From the NCBI GenBank assembly GCA_013398175.1, contig VZRZ01003106.1:132418-196417 (forward strand): a stretch of DNA of 64,000 bases. The letters run 5' to 3'. Origin of the DNA: Climacteris rufus (Eukaryota > Chordata > Aves > Passeriformes > Climacteridae). Made by a program: the position numbers and the translations under genes. The notes beneath the pieces were generated by a model. It did no database searches, had not been told where the DNA came from, and worked only from the letters and a program-made list of their open reading frames with translations. Positions 53,601 to 64,000 of this stretch are shown one piece after another (position 1 is the stretch's first letter; every line of letters starts with the position of its first letter).

Positions 53601-56600
53601 TAGAGCCAAAATGCTTAAGAACAAGGGGGACAGAAAGAAAGTGCAAGTAGCTTCCCTCCTTCTCAATATGTGCTGGATCCTACAGAGAAATGGTGTGTCT
53701 GGAAGCACATTGCCCAGGGCTGGATATCAATCAATGTGATACTGGATTGCTTTGGAATTTTAGGGACTTCTCATCAGCTTAATGAACAAACAGGTCAAAG
53801 AAACCCTTGTTCACTTCCACAATCTACTTACCCCAGTGAAACCAGTCACACATGATCAACAGAAATTCTGAGTAAGCAACAGGACTTCTCCACAGATTTA
53901 GAGAAGCTGTCCAAGGCACAGGCATAAAGCCAACCGTGGGGACAGAAACTGAGCATATTTCCTTCTTGCTGGATGGCAGAGTTGCCTCTGCAACATGTTC
54001 TCCTTGTCAGCAGCCCACAGTTCTGGCAGGGTTAACCATGACAGACTCCCTCTTCAGAGTGGGCTACTGTACAGCATCCAGACAGAGATTTCAGAAGGTA
54101 CTTTACTGTACTGAATCAAAAGCAGGTTGTCTTTCCTCCCTTTCTGATACTTGCTTAAATGTGTGACATTGTTCTGTTTTAAAACTGTTTTTGTTTGATT
54201 ACTACTTGTAGCCATAGTGCCAGGCAGCCGACAAACAAAAGAAAACATGCAATCCATCATCTAACCAGAGACTGTAGAATGCAAGACTGCCTACTTCAGA
54301 AAATTGCCCCATCTGTGTAGTATAACTAAATATAACGAAAACCCAGGAGAGGTGCTGTTCTTCAGCTGATTTTTATCTTGTTACATTTTCCAAGCCCAAA
54401 TCAAAACACCTTTATGCTATCATCCAATTCAAACTCCTCCCTTTCCAAAATACCTGAATCCCCCGCAACCAGAACTTGCGACAGTACCAAAATTCCAAGA
54501 AAAAAAAAACCAAAGAAAAATTAAAACCCAAATTTAATAGGGGATAAAAGAAGCTTTAAAAATATCAACTGATTAGGCTTTGCAGCTACCAAAGGGAAAA
54601 AGACCTAACTTGTGTGTCTCTATGGCACTGCAAAGCCATTTTCAAGCTTTGACAGAGTTTGCACATTTCTCCACCCTGCACAGGTATTTGAGTTTGGTTC
54701 CTAGTCTGTACTACAGCACTAAAAGCCTCATCAACCTACTGCTGGTGTTTTTGTGTTGAAAAAGCAGTCTGGGATCACAAGCCAAAACTATGGAGAGAGA
54801 AAAAACCCAAAACTTATCCACTCACATCTGTCTGATCTGCATAATGAAAAAAACCCAGCAGCTTTTATGGCTAGGTTTATGCCTTAAAAAAATTTTAAGA
54901 GCTGTTGGCAGTTTAAGGATCACCAGGAAACAGGTGAAAAGCATTTTTGCTTCTTCTCTGGCAGGGAGATAGAGGAGAAACTCTTCAATTCTGATACTAC
55001 CTTTAGACACTTGCTGCCAAGAAATTGAGAAGGCTGGCATTGTTACTTACAGTGGGAAAACCAGATATGGCTTAAGACTCTACTGAAATTTTATGCTACC
55101 TTAGCATATACCAAGTTTCATGTTCTTACCTCATTATGTAAAAATATCTGAAAATGTAAATCTAAAGCTGCAAAAGCCTAAACATATTAGAAAACTTAAT
55201 ATTCTAAACACAGAGATATTTCAGTTTTAGTTTTTCATATTGCCCTTAAAAAGTTTTTGAACATTGTACAAGACAGTCATCAAAAGCTCTCCATGGAATC
55301 AAAGGCTAATAAAAATGGATACTTGAGACGACACTCCAATGTGACCTCGGAGCATCTGAGTTCTACCTGAACTCAGGTCCTTTGCTTGTCATCCTCACAA
55401 TCAAAAATATTTCTAGCCACACTGGTGTGAGCAGTGAATTTATGGGTTAGATCTTTAATTCATCTTAGTCAACAGCCCCCAGTCACAGGCTGTGCCGCCT
55501 TTGAAAAGCAGCGTTAACTTTCAGTTTTCACTGTGACAAGCAGAGTGAAAAACACGTTCCGGTAAAATGAGAATTGACACAGACTTCATTCAGCTCCACA
55601 AGTAAATTTAAAATAGAGATAAAGTCTTTCACAACTAAAATCAGATGGCCCACTCTCACATTCAGGTATATGTGTGCTTCCCAGTTTGTTTCCTACCCTC
55701 TAGAAATACTGGAAAATTGTAAGATTGTAAAATTACTTCCAGTGTAATTGTGCAATTATTTGCTGATCAGAACATTTGAGAATTGCTGCATCTTTCGGTT
55801 TTTATGCAGCAATAGAAGAAAAAAAAGACAAGTGTACAAGTGAGTTCCTTGAACTGCCTTTGACTGAAAACAGACAACAACCACCAAGCTGCCAAAATTC
55901 TGTTATCCCCAATTTGACTCTAAAAGTGGAACTAAATAACACGAATGGCACGGAAAGTTCAGTTCATTAACATTTTTTTTTGTGTTGTGGGATTACTGTG
56001 ATTTGCTAGGATACTCATCTGTTCAAGAAAGAGGGCAAATGTCACAGCTTCTCTAATGCTTTTATCTTCATCAAGAAAAGCCAAGAGCCAAGTATCACAT
56101 GTCTCAAATAGGATGTGAAACTTTCACTATCATTTGAATGACCATTATTAGAAGAACTCTGTGTTCAACTGCAATTAATGTGAAAAATATTAAATCCAAA
56201 CTAAATACCTAAACCGAAACCCAGAAGCCAAACCCACAACCTAGAGAATTGGTTTTCCCCGTATGTGCATAAACCAGCTGCCACTCAATGCTCATTTTAT
56301 CAACCATAAAACAGGCTATAATTTATAGAGTATTGATCAGATAGTTGTTTTTCATGTAGGATTCAATGGGTAAAATATATTAACATCAATGCAACCATCA
56401 CAGAAGTATCACCAGCCATGAAGTCAGCAAATGAACACAAGCACTTTTTTCCTGCTACTTCCCTCAAGTTGGGACAAAATTGCTGTATTTTCCAAGCTGC
56501 TTCGCATATTTAATATTGATTTCTATAAAACAGGACCTTCCTTTTTTGTAGGTCTCTGGTGCTTGCTACACTACAAGCTTGGTCTTGGCAGACAAAAAAA

Positions 56601-57999
56601 AAGCAGAATACATTAGATGGCAGCAAAATTACCAGTCAGACAAAAGCAGCTTTTGTGAAGCATTATATGTTTTGGGGAAATTTTTAAGGCACAGTAAGCA
56701 ATTCAACTATTGTTGATTTTATTACCCGAGGAAGAATGCAGGTGAAATTCTTTCTGTAAGACAACAGTCGACAGGAAAAAAAAGAAGCAAAACAAGGGTG
56801 GAGTGTATTCATAAAGATGGAGGGCTTAAATCTTGCTTTTCTATCGACTTCCCATGTGGGGGGAGGCAAACTGCTAAATTAGATTGTTTATTTTCTTCAA
56901 GTGTTCAATCATTACCTCCCAAACCCTCCTGGTGGTATCTAAGGGATGAAGAGGAGACCTGGGGGGGTTCTGGAAAGGCACAAACCGATTTTTGCAGTAC
57001 CTGCAGCAACGCAGCTCCTGCGGCCCCTGGGCAGGGACAGTCTGGGGGGAGTAGCAGAAAGCTTCTTCCAGCTGTTCCCCTAACAACTGCAGTGTTGGGA
57101 TTGTGAGGATTACCTGAATTTGGGAAAAAACAGCAGCATTTCTGTTTCCTACACAAGCCTTCTGAACTCTGAGCTACCTATATTATATTCTAAGCAACCG
57201 CTGATTCGAGTGTCAGCATCCCCTCCCCTGTGCAAACTGCACTGATATCAGGGGTTTAGGTTCACACTTTTCTAAGTCTCCACCGAAATGCCATAATGCA
57301 CAAAAACAGGCACAAGCACAAGGTACTTCCCACTCTAGCTAGTCAGATTAGTAGAAGAGGAATTCCTTTGAAAAAACCCAAACAAATGAATATTTCAATT
57401 TAAGTTTAAAATGTTTGTTGAATAAGCCAGTTGTGAGGAATACTAATTCTAATTTTTCTACTGTTTTTTCTAATTACTGTTACTTTTTGCATTTGAAGAA
57501 ATTTCTAAGTGTGACAACAAATTTAGCAGGTACTGAATTTGAATACAGAAAAAACAGGCAAAGCTCCTTTACTTGCTGTTTAGTATGAGACCCTAAAACC
57601 ACAAACCCGATGTCATCATGAAACTGATAACAACATGGTCAGATAAACAGTTTGAGAAACATCTTGGTGAAAGCGTAGCTGTTTCTACCAGATTTCTAGC
57701 ACAATGATATGGGATCTAATCGCTGACAAGTAGAGAAAAATGAAGGGTTCTGTGCCCTGCACCCCAGGAGTGTCTTCCATTACAAATAAAATATCAATTA
57801 GGAGCTTAATGCAGTTCTGCAGGGCTGCACAACTGATGGAAGGACTCTGCAACACTGGTAAGACTAACGAGCTGCATCTGCATCATGTCATAATGTGGTA
57901 CAAGCAAGCATCCTGAAAAACTGATTTTAAACTGAGCCATGCTTACATTTTATTCATTTGACATGTTCAAATAAGATTGAAGTCTCATTTCTGCTGCAG

Positions 58000-58071
58000 T
58001 TGAAGTTCCCATGGAGCTACAGATTGACAACTTTAGAGACAGCGTGACTGTCACTCCTGAAGGATATATTG
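58000..58071 (+). CDS. Candidate internal coding exon (72 nt), first of a close pair
   Basis: I do not recognise the product. The acceptor TCATTTCTGCTGCAG ends at 57,999, and the donor at 58,072 reads ATTG then GTATAT. Only one of three frames is open. It starts with two split-codon bases, holds 23 codons (EVPMELQIDNFRDSVTVTPE and then GYI) and ends with one base. Five Asp/Glu residues, several Val/Thr and a Pro-Glu-Gly turn give it the look of a beta-rich extracellular or soluble segment, which is an inference. The next candidate exon begins 124 nt downstream, a short but permissible intron. Confidence 0.28.
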
Positions 58072-58195
58072 GTATATTGTACACACCATCAAGTTAAAGT
58101 TTTATTGGACTGTTTGTGGCTGAAAAGCTGACCAGATAGGGGGTGTAGATGTGTGTGTTTATTTTGGTTTTTGTTTGGTTTTTCTTTCTCTACAG

Positions 58196-58261
58196 TCACT
58201 AAGTGTTGCAGGAACAAGGCAGGCTCAGAAAACAGCAGAAGATCCTTTTTACTACAGTCAG
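58196..58261 (+). CDS. Candidate internal exon (66 nt), second of a close pair
   Basis: The acceptor is among the best in the window: a long T-rich tract with TTTCTTTCTCTACAG ending at 58,195. The donor at 58,262 (AGTCAG then GTAGGG) is also strong. Two frames are open. The phase-0 frame reads SLSVAGTRQAQKTAEDPFYY and then SQ, which looks protein-like. The frame that would continue the upstream exon at 58,000-58,071 needs two starting bases and reads TKCCRNKAGSENSRRS and on. The phase that looks better is therefore not the one the pair predicts. That argues that one member is false or that the exon is noncoding. No domain is recognised. Confidence 0.25.
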
Positions 58262-61200
58262 GTAGGGGCAGTGAGAATTCAGCTGAAACGAAACAGGAGA
58301 ATTTTTTTTTTAAGCAGTTAAATAACAATTTGTCAACGTCAAAAGTATCATTTTAGATCAATATTTACCTTCAGTTTGTAATGGCTTTAAATATCCTAAT
58401 TCTTGGCTTCAAGTAAAAGACTAAATTTTGGAAGCAAGAACTTTAATGTGATCTACTCATGCACTGTTGAAAATACAATCTGGATTGTGCCTGTGCCATC
58501 TCCTCATTGCAAAGCACTTCAGAAAATCCAGATGGGGTCTGTTCTTTGTCAGTATCTGTCTGAGTTTGTGTCTTTCATGAATCAGTTTGCAATAACAACA
58601 TAACAGATAAAGGGAGGGGAAATATTAATCAGTTATGATGCTTTTGAAACATTCAATCCTTCCAATAGTTTTCTTCCCACAACCACAAAACAAAATTCCC
58701 TAGATTTAATTATTATAGGGCTCTATAATAAAAACTGTCACCCACAACTCCCCTGAGCTGTGCAGTAGCCAAGCAATATTGGAAGGTCATTAGTGCCCTG
58801 TGGAAAGCATGTAGCAGGACAAGCAAAGAGTCAGGGGTGATACAGGTCAAGTGCAGCCCTCTGATTTCCCTTTAAGGTCAGCAGGCAAAGACAAGCAGAT
58901 CTAAACTGAAAGAGGCTTGCAATAGAAGAAATAATAGCTATCCCATGGTATAGATTAGTTTGGAAATGAGGAAAAAGATTTATGTTTTGATTTGACCAAA
59001 GTGCTCTTTGTATATGATGTAAAATTCTCATAAGCTGTTCCACTGAGATTTACACCATGAGTAAGGGGAAATACACTGTTCCTTTCATGTTACTCAATTT
59101 AGCTTGAAAGAGCTGAAGAGTGACTAATACTGCAAGATTTATACTACACCTATTCCCGAATGAGTCCAGCCTTACTTCAGTAGCTATTGCCCATAGAGCA
59201 CTGCTGGTTAGAGGTATGATTTTTTTCCCCCCCTTTTTATTTATCAGCAGTACTATACCAGCAAAAACTGCAGCACAGAGGCAGTTATACCACTGTGAGT
59301 GTTTTTACTTCTGCAGCTTACTGTATTCAGGGAACTGACAGAAGCTGCATCATCAGCGACCTCTTACTCATTTTTTTTCACTACACATATTTATCCATAA
59401 GCCTGAAACTAATCACCAGAACAAAAATGCCATTTTTTTTTCCTTACTGCTTGGGGCAGGGGGAGGGAGGAGCAGGGAGTTGCACAAAAGTAACAAGGAT
59501 TGTTGAGGACTGGATAATCTGTGGGTTTAAATGTTCCAAGTACAACAAAACCCAAAAAATGGTAGAGAAGACCAAAAACCTCGAAAAGGCAAAAGCAAAT
59601 GATAATCTGAATAAACAACATATCTAATACAAAATAGTTTGAGCTTACATCTGAGAAACACGTAAGATCTGCACAACAGTGGGGCTCATTTGTTAAAATA
59701 ACTGCTGATGGTTAAGCCAAGTATTTATTTCTGTACATCTGCAACAAGGGCAGATAAAGAACTCTACAACCATCTTGGCAACAAATTCACTTTCAACATC
59801 AGTGCTTGCTGACATTTTCACTTTACTAACACAGTGACTGAAGGAAGGAGTGAAAGTGATCCCCAAAACACCACTCTTGCCTTTTAAAAAAACTCAAACC
59901 CCAAACAAACATGGCAAAGAATAAAACCCCCAAATTAAATTCCCCAGAACCAACATCTCTGACCCACTTTAGACCAAAAGGTCATTACACCACAACTCTG
60001 GCCACCAGTTTCAGCTCTAAAGGTTAGGTGCTCTCAGCCACGCTCAGAACACACTGCAGGTCTGGCACTGAAAGTAGTCTTGGCACATTCAAAATAAACC
60101 AAATAATCTTCAGTATGGCACAACTTCACCCTTTTCACTTGGGTTTCTTTGGTTTCCAAAAAAACAAAGTCACAAAATATGAGACTTTTCCACACTTTAC
60201 AAAAGCCTATAATTCTAATTGGATGAGTTACAACCAGCTACAACAACTTCCCTGTAAAATTTACGCCAGGTGCTCGGTAATAATGAATAAAAATAAAATT
60301 ATGTTTGAAGTAGCAGCAGGAAAAAAAGGGAACCGGGTGATATATTTAAGGCCTTTAACCATTCATTTCCTTGACTGTGAAAGTTGAGCTGGCATGCTGG
60401 TGGCAATGTGTTGAGATCTGCTGGTGCATCTGCAGTATTTCAGCTTCAGGAGATGAAAATGTATTTTTTAATGTGAACTCACCTGTCAGACTCCAGTTCT
60501 TTAACTATGGAAAGATTCAAAGTTCCCCCTTCAACAAGGTCTAATGAGAATCAAGCACACTATGTACAGGCCAAAACTGTTATAAGCAGAGAGTAGCCAT
60601 CAATTTAAATTAACTCAAACCTGGAATTTAGTGAAACTCTGACATCTGTAACCACACTACTTTCCTTGGTTGTAGGCATCATGATAAAGCGGAAGTCCCA
60701 GATAGTCACCAGCCAGAACTGGGTGAACCTTTTAATGTCTTTGAGCTGATTTACAGAATCATGCAAACTTTTAAGTATTGCATGAACAAAACTATGGCTG
60801 TTTTGGGGTACCTGAACTTGAAGAGTAATTTAGGTCCCAAGAAATAAACCCATGGAAAACTAAGCTCAGATGCAATTTCCCCACTGCCCAGAGGACCAGA
60901 AACCAGTGGTTTTTGCTGAATGCAGCCATCAGCCTCCGAAAGCAGACAGATTTTTAACTGTCACACACCCCCACATTTTAGCTTTGCATGCACGACATCC
61001 ATATGCAAGTGATGTCAGTAATCTCTGTAGCAATCTTGACCTCACACGCAGAAGCACCCACATACTTCTCACACCCACAAACACTTTCTCCCAAAAGCAA
61101 TTCATGGAACATATATCACTATTATTAAATAAATGTTTAATCATTAAATGCATAGCCCAAAATTAGTGAGGTGGGTAGCACTTCCTTTTGAAGGGAAACG

Positions 61201-64000
61201 TCAGACTAACCAGAAGGGCAGTGCAATAAACTCCTGAATAACCAAACTAAAAATGTTATAATTTTGGACAAAATTAAATACTGAAGATATGTGGGATTTG
61301 CACAGCACTGATTTGTTGATTTTCCATTACATGTGGCAGCACATTATTCAAGAGCCGGCTGCTGAACATGGGTGTTTTACACGGCAATTGGAAATGGCAG
61401 AGCTTTGGAGAAGAGTGGCAGTTCCTTACAGCTTTCAAGTGTGTGCTCATATCCCCTGGAGTAATGGGCATGCCCAAGGAAATGGGGAACAACTGTGGCA
61501 TCAGGTCAGACTGGAAGCATAAAACAGTTCCCTCCTCCTTCTCCTGCACAGACTGGCAACAAAGCAGCTCACAGAGCTCCAGACTGCAGCCCTCAAGGCC
61601 ACACTGATTCGTTGGAGAAGAGCTGCTGGCAGGAGACTCCACGCCCTGGGACTTAGGATACCCCCAGGGGCTGTGTACACGGTTCATTTTCACATAGTGC
61701 TTGGCCAGGGCTGCACCTGTGCAGGGACAACATTCTTGGGAGATCCCTACGCATTCCATACTGGCAGTAAAAACACAATAAACACATGAACAATTGTACT
61801 ATATATTGCTCAGTTTGGACTGGAGATCCAAATTTTTGTCTCCTATCTGAGGAATGAAAAGAATTTTTTCAACCCAAACCACAACTTATACCACACCTTT
61901 TATTGATGGGCTGTCAATGAACTGACATTTCTGCTACTGATTTGCTTCCAGTCCCCTCTTTCTCCCTATGGTGTATGTGGATTGTATGCTTTGTATAGAT
62001 TCAGTTTACGGTATAATAAAAAAGATTGGGGAACTCCTAGTCCATACAGAAAGCAATTCCCAGAGAAATCCTCTATTTCTTTCAAAGCAGTCCATCTTCT
62101 CCCTCCACTATTCCCCTTCCCACTATATCATGCATGAAAAAGCTGCGGAAGACTTTATTTAAAGAACTGTTTAACCTTTCCAGTTCAAGAAGAAAACCAG
62201 TGTTTCTAACCATCTTCTCATACTGTTCTGTTCAGACTCCATCTGCATAGAATATTCAGTGCAATGGCCTTTCTGAGCTAGATCACAGATTTAAGCTTTA
62301 TGGATATCTGGAACTCATCTGTTGAGCCAAAAGAATATAACAAGGATGTCTGCTGAAATCTGTGAGACACCTGTTTTCCACATTCCTCTCTACTCCCTGG
62401 AGCAAATTGTATCAAAAGAAAACAACAATGCTTTATGAACTCCTCTTTCTCCTTTCATGTTTTCTGAGAAGATAAACAGCAGTTCCCTAAAGCCAATGGT
62501 TATTGCACAAGCACAGTGACTGTATTTAACACACACACACATACATATATTTGTATCACAAAACAGCTACAGATGAAAATTCAGAACATTTACCTTACCT
62601 GCAAACTATTACCATAAAATGTCACAACAATGCTATAGGAAAAGAAACCCGAATGGGTTATATGTTCACCCTTTTTTTCCCATCCAATAGAAAATATGAA
62701 TTAAAACCCTGGGTTTTTACAAAAATTTTCAGCTATTCAAAATATTCAACTCCAATAATCTGAGCATTTAAAAATATGCATAGCTGTACATTTTAGATAA
62801 ATCTGTGCCATCTATGAATATCTTACCAAGATAAGCATATAGAGTAGAATGTGCCAATTCTTAAAGGTCACTCAGCATTATTTTAACAAGTCTTTCACTG
62901 ATTTTCCATTAAGTTACTGTATTGGTAAACAGGAACAGGTTGCCAAACACATTATCTGCACAGGCAGTATGTTCTTCTCATTTTCCAAGATATGTGATAA
63001 AAAGAGTGGCTGGGGGAAAACATCAACTATCTAGGCAAAAAGCATTTTCATACTCAAGATGAGTGCATCAATCTACTTAGATAAAGCAATTTACTAGGAT
63101 ATTTATGATTTAATAAAGGGACAAATGTGTGTCTTCATTATCTAATTACTTAACTATTTGGTTTAATTTTGTAAACAATCTGAGACAGTAAAAAAAAAAA
63201 AAGTCACTGTGGTTCCTCCTATTCTCAGAGTGTCTGCACTGCGCTCACAAGAGCAGCCCCCTTGAGCTCTCACCCATTGTAAGTCAGGTTGTCTTGTTTC
63301 CCAGCTTGCAGAAATTGAGAGTGCTCCTCACTGGTGCTCAGGCTACAGGTACAAGGACAGTCACTAGTCCCTGGGGGTATTTCTTTTGCCTTCCCTTACT
63401 CTGTATTTCCAATACAGTAACAACCAAACCCATTATGGAGAAGGTTCATTGTTAAAACAGTGTTGAGCTTTTTCATGGAAAAAAAAAAAAGTATTGCAGT
63501 TCAGTTGGCATGCTCTGCTCTTCTCAAGATTGGCTGCAGCATAACTTGAAACCATTTCAAAGAACCTTCAGCCACGTCCCAACACACTTCCACTCATACA
63601 CTCAACAGGAGCAATTTTCATGAAAGAATCTCCAAAGCTTTCAAAGTAATCTATCCAACAATAACCCGGGTTCCCTCACAGTTTATCCATTTCATAGCCT
63701 TGCCTTGTAAACTCAGCATGCCTCCTATTCCTTAATGAGAGTCCTCCCCAATATTTTCATCACACACAAAATAACACAGCCTGAAACAAGTGGTGATAAC
63801 ATCACATTCAGATTGTTTACAGTGTTACAAGAAATGCACAGCATGCTCTGGCTTTCATTCAGATGTCTCTAACTGCAGGATCCTCAGCTGGCTTTCATTT
63901 CTCTCCTGCCTTTCACCCATCGAGGGGAATAAAGATCTCTGCACCAATAAACTTGTTGATGGTATTTAATACCTTTGCACTTTGAGGGGGAACTGAGGGC
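58262..64000. other. Noncoding stretch, no gene supported
   Basis: Holds the longest open frame of the window (161 codons, minus, 61,274-61,759) and one of 98 codons (plus, 60,870-61,166). Neither shows a domain, and both are treated as unsupported. A-runs and a small CA/TA tract are the only repeats seen. Confidence 0.5.
62530..62550. repeat. Short (CA)n plus TA-rich tract
   Basis: About five CA units followed by ATACATATAT. A minor compound microsatellite. Confidence 0.75.

Larger units (their letters stand above)
41762..57999. other. Noncoding stretch, one CR1 fragment, no gene supported
   Basis: Apart from the CR1 tail, the pyrimidine tract at 43,539-43,577 and A-rich tracts, nothing is recognised. 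A 60-nt plus-strand segment at 51,509-51,568 lies between a good acceptor and a GTGAGT donor and is open, but its hydrophobic translation is not persuasive. The same holds for 45,833-45,882, which has a very good acceptor and a weak donor. Confidence 0.5.

Noticed and set aside
61274..61759. Longest open frame of the window (161 codons, minus strand, good initiation context)
   Set aside because: Cys/Ser/Leu/Pro-rich composition, no domain or membrane pattern, no splice context, and a length that one chance frame in 64 kb can reach. A codon-conservation test would decide.
1..64000. CRISPR arrays, bacterial operons, phage, integrated virus, rRNA or tRNA genes
   Set aside because: No regularly spaced repeats, no long bacterial-type frames, no viral-type polymerase or capsid-like frames, and no cloverleaf or rRNA-like sequence were seen on reading through.

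Overview
This window looks like ordinary vertebrate nuclear DNA, most likely avian. It is AT-rich by eye. Every open frame is short (161 codons at most). It carries no prokaryotic operon structure. The one transposon I can name is the 3' end of a CR1 LINE at about 47,540-47,670, with the wording typical of bird CR1 tails. I see no Alu, L1, tRNA-SINE, LTR pair, rRNA or CRISPR array. Passerine-like A/C-rich simple repeats recur, the most extreme being a 176-nt stretch made only of A and C (31,532-31,707).

Most of the window reads as intron or intergenic sequence. I could not name a single gene from its protein, so all coding calls are candidate exons judged on frame, composition and splice signals alone. 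The best is a minus-strand start exon at 28,966-29,175. It has an ATG in good context, an in-frame stop just upstream, 70 codons rich in Glu/Ala/Ser, and a GTAAGA donor in phase 0. If real, it begins a gene running leftward. Weaker minus-strand internal exons at 6,463-6,530, 5,452-5,550 and 578-650 could belong to the same gene. A GC- and CpG-enriched patch at 35,355-35,600 lies about 6 kb upstream of that start and could hold a promoter or first exon.

On the plus strand the notable candidates are a 338-nt open exon with strong splice sites (41,424-41,761), a close pair at 58,000-58,071 and 58,196-58,261, an 84-codon open frame at 16,679-16,946, and a smaller one at 12,127-12,210. Their phases do not prove one transcript, and several may be chance. 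The rest holds microsatellites, homopolymer runs and unremarkable AT-rich sequence. I found no evidence of an exotic or undescribed system; the useful leads are unannotated exons and a few possible conserved noncoding elements.
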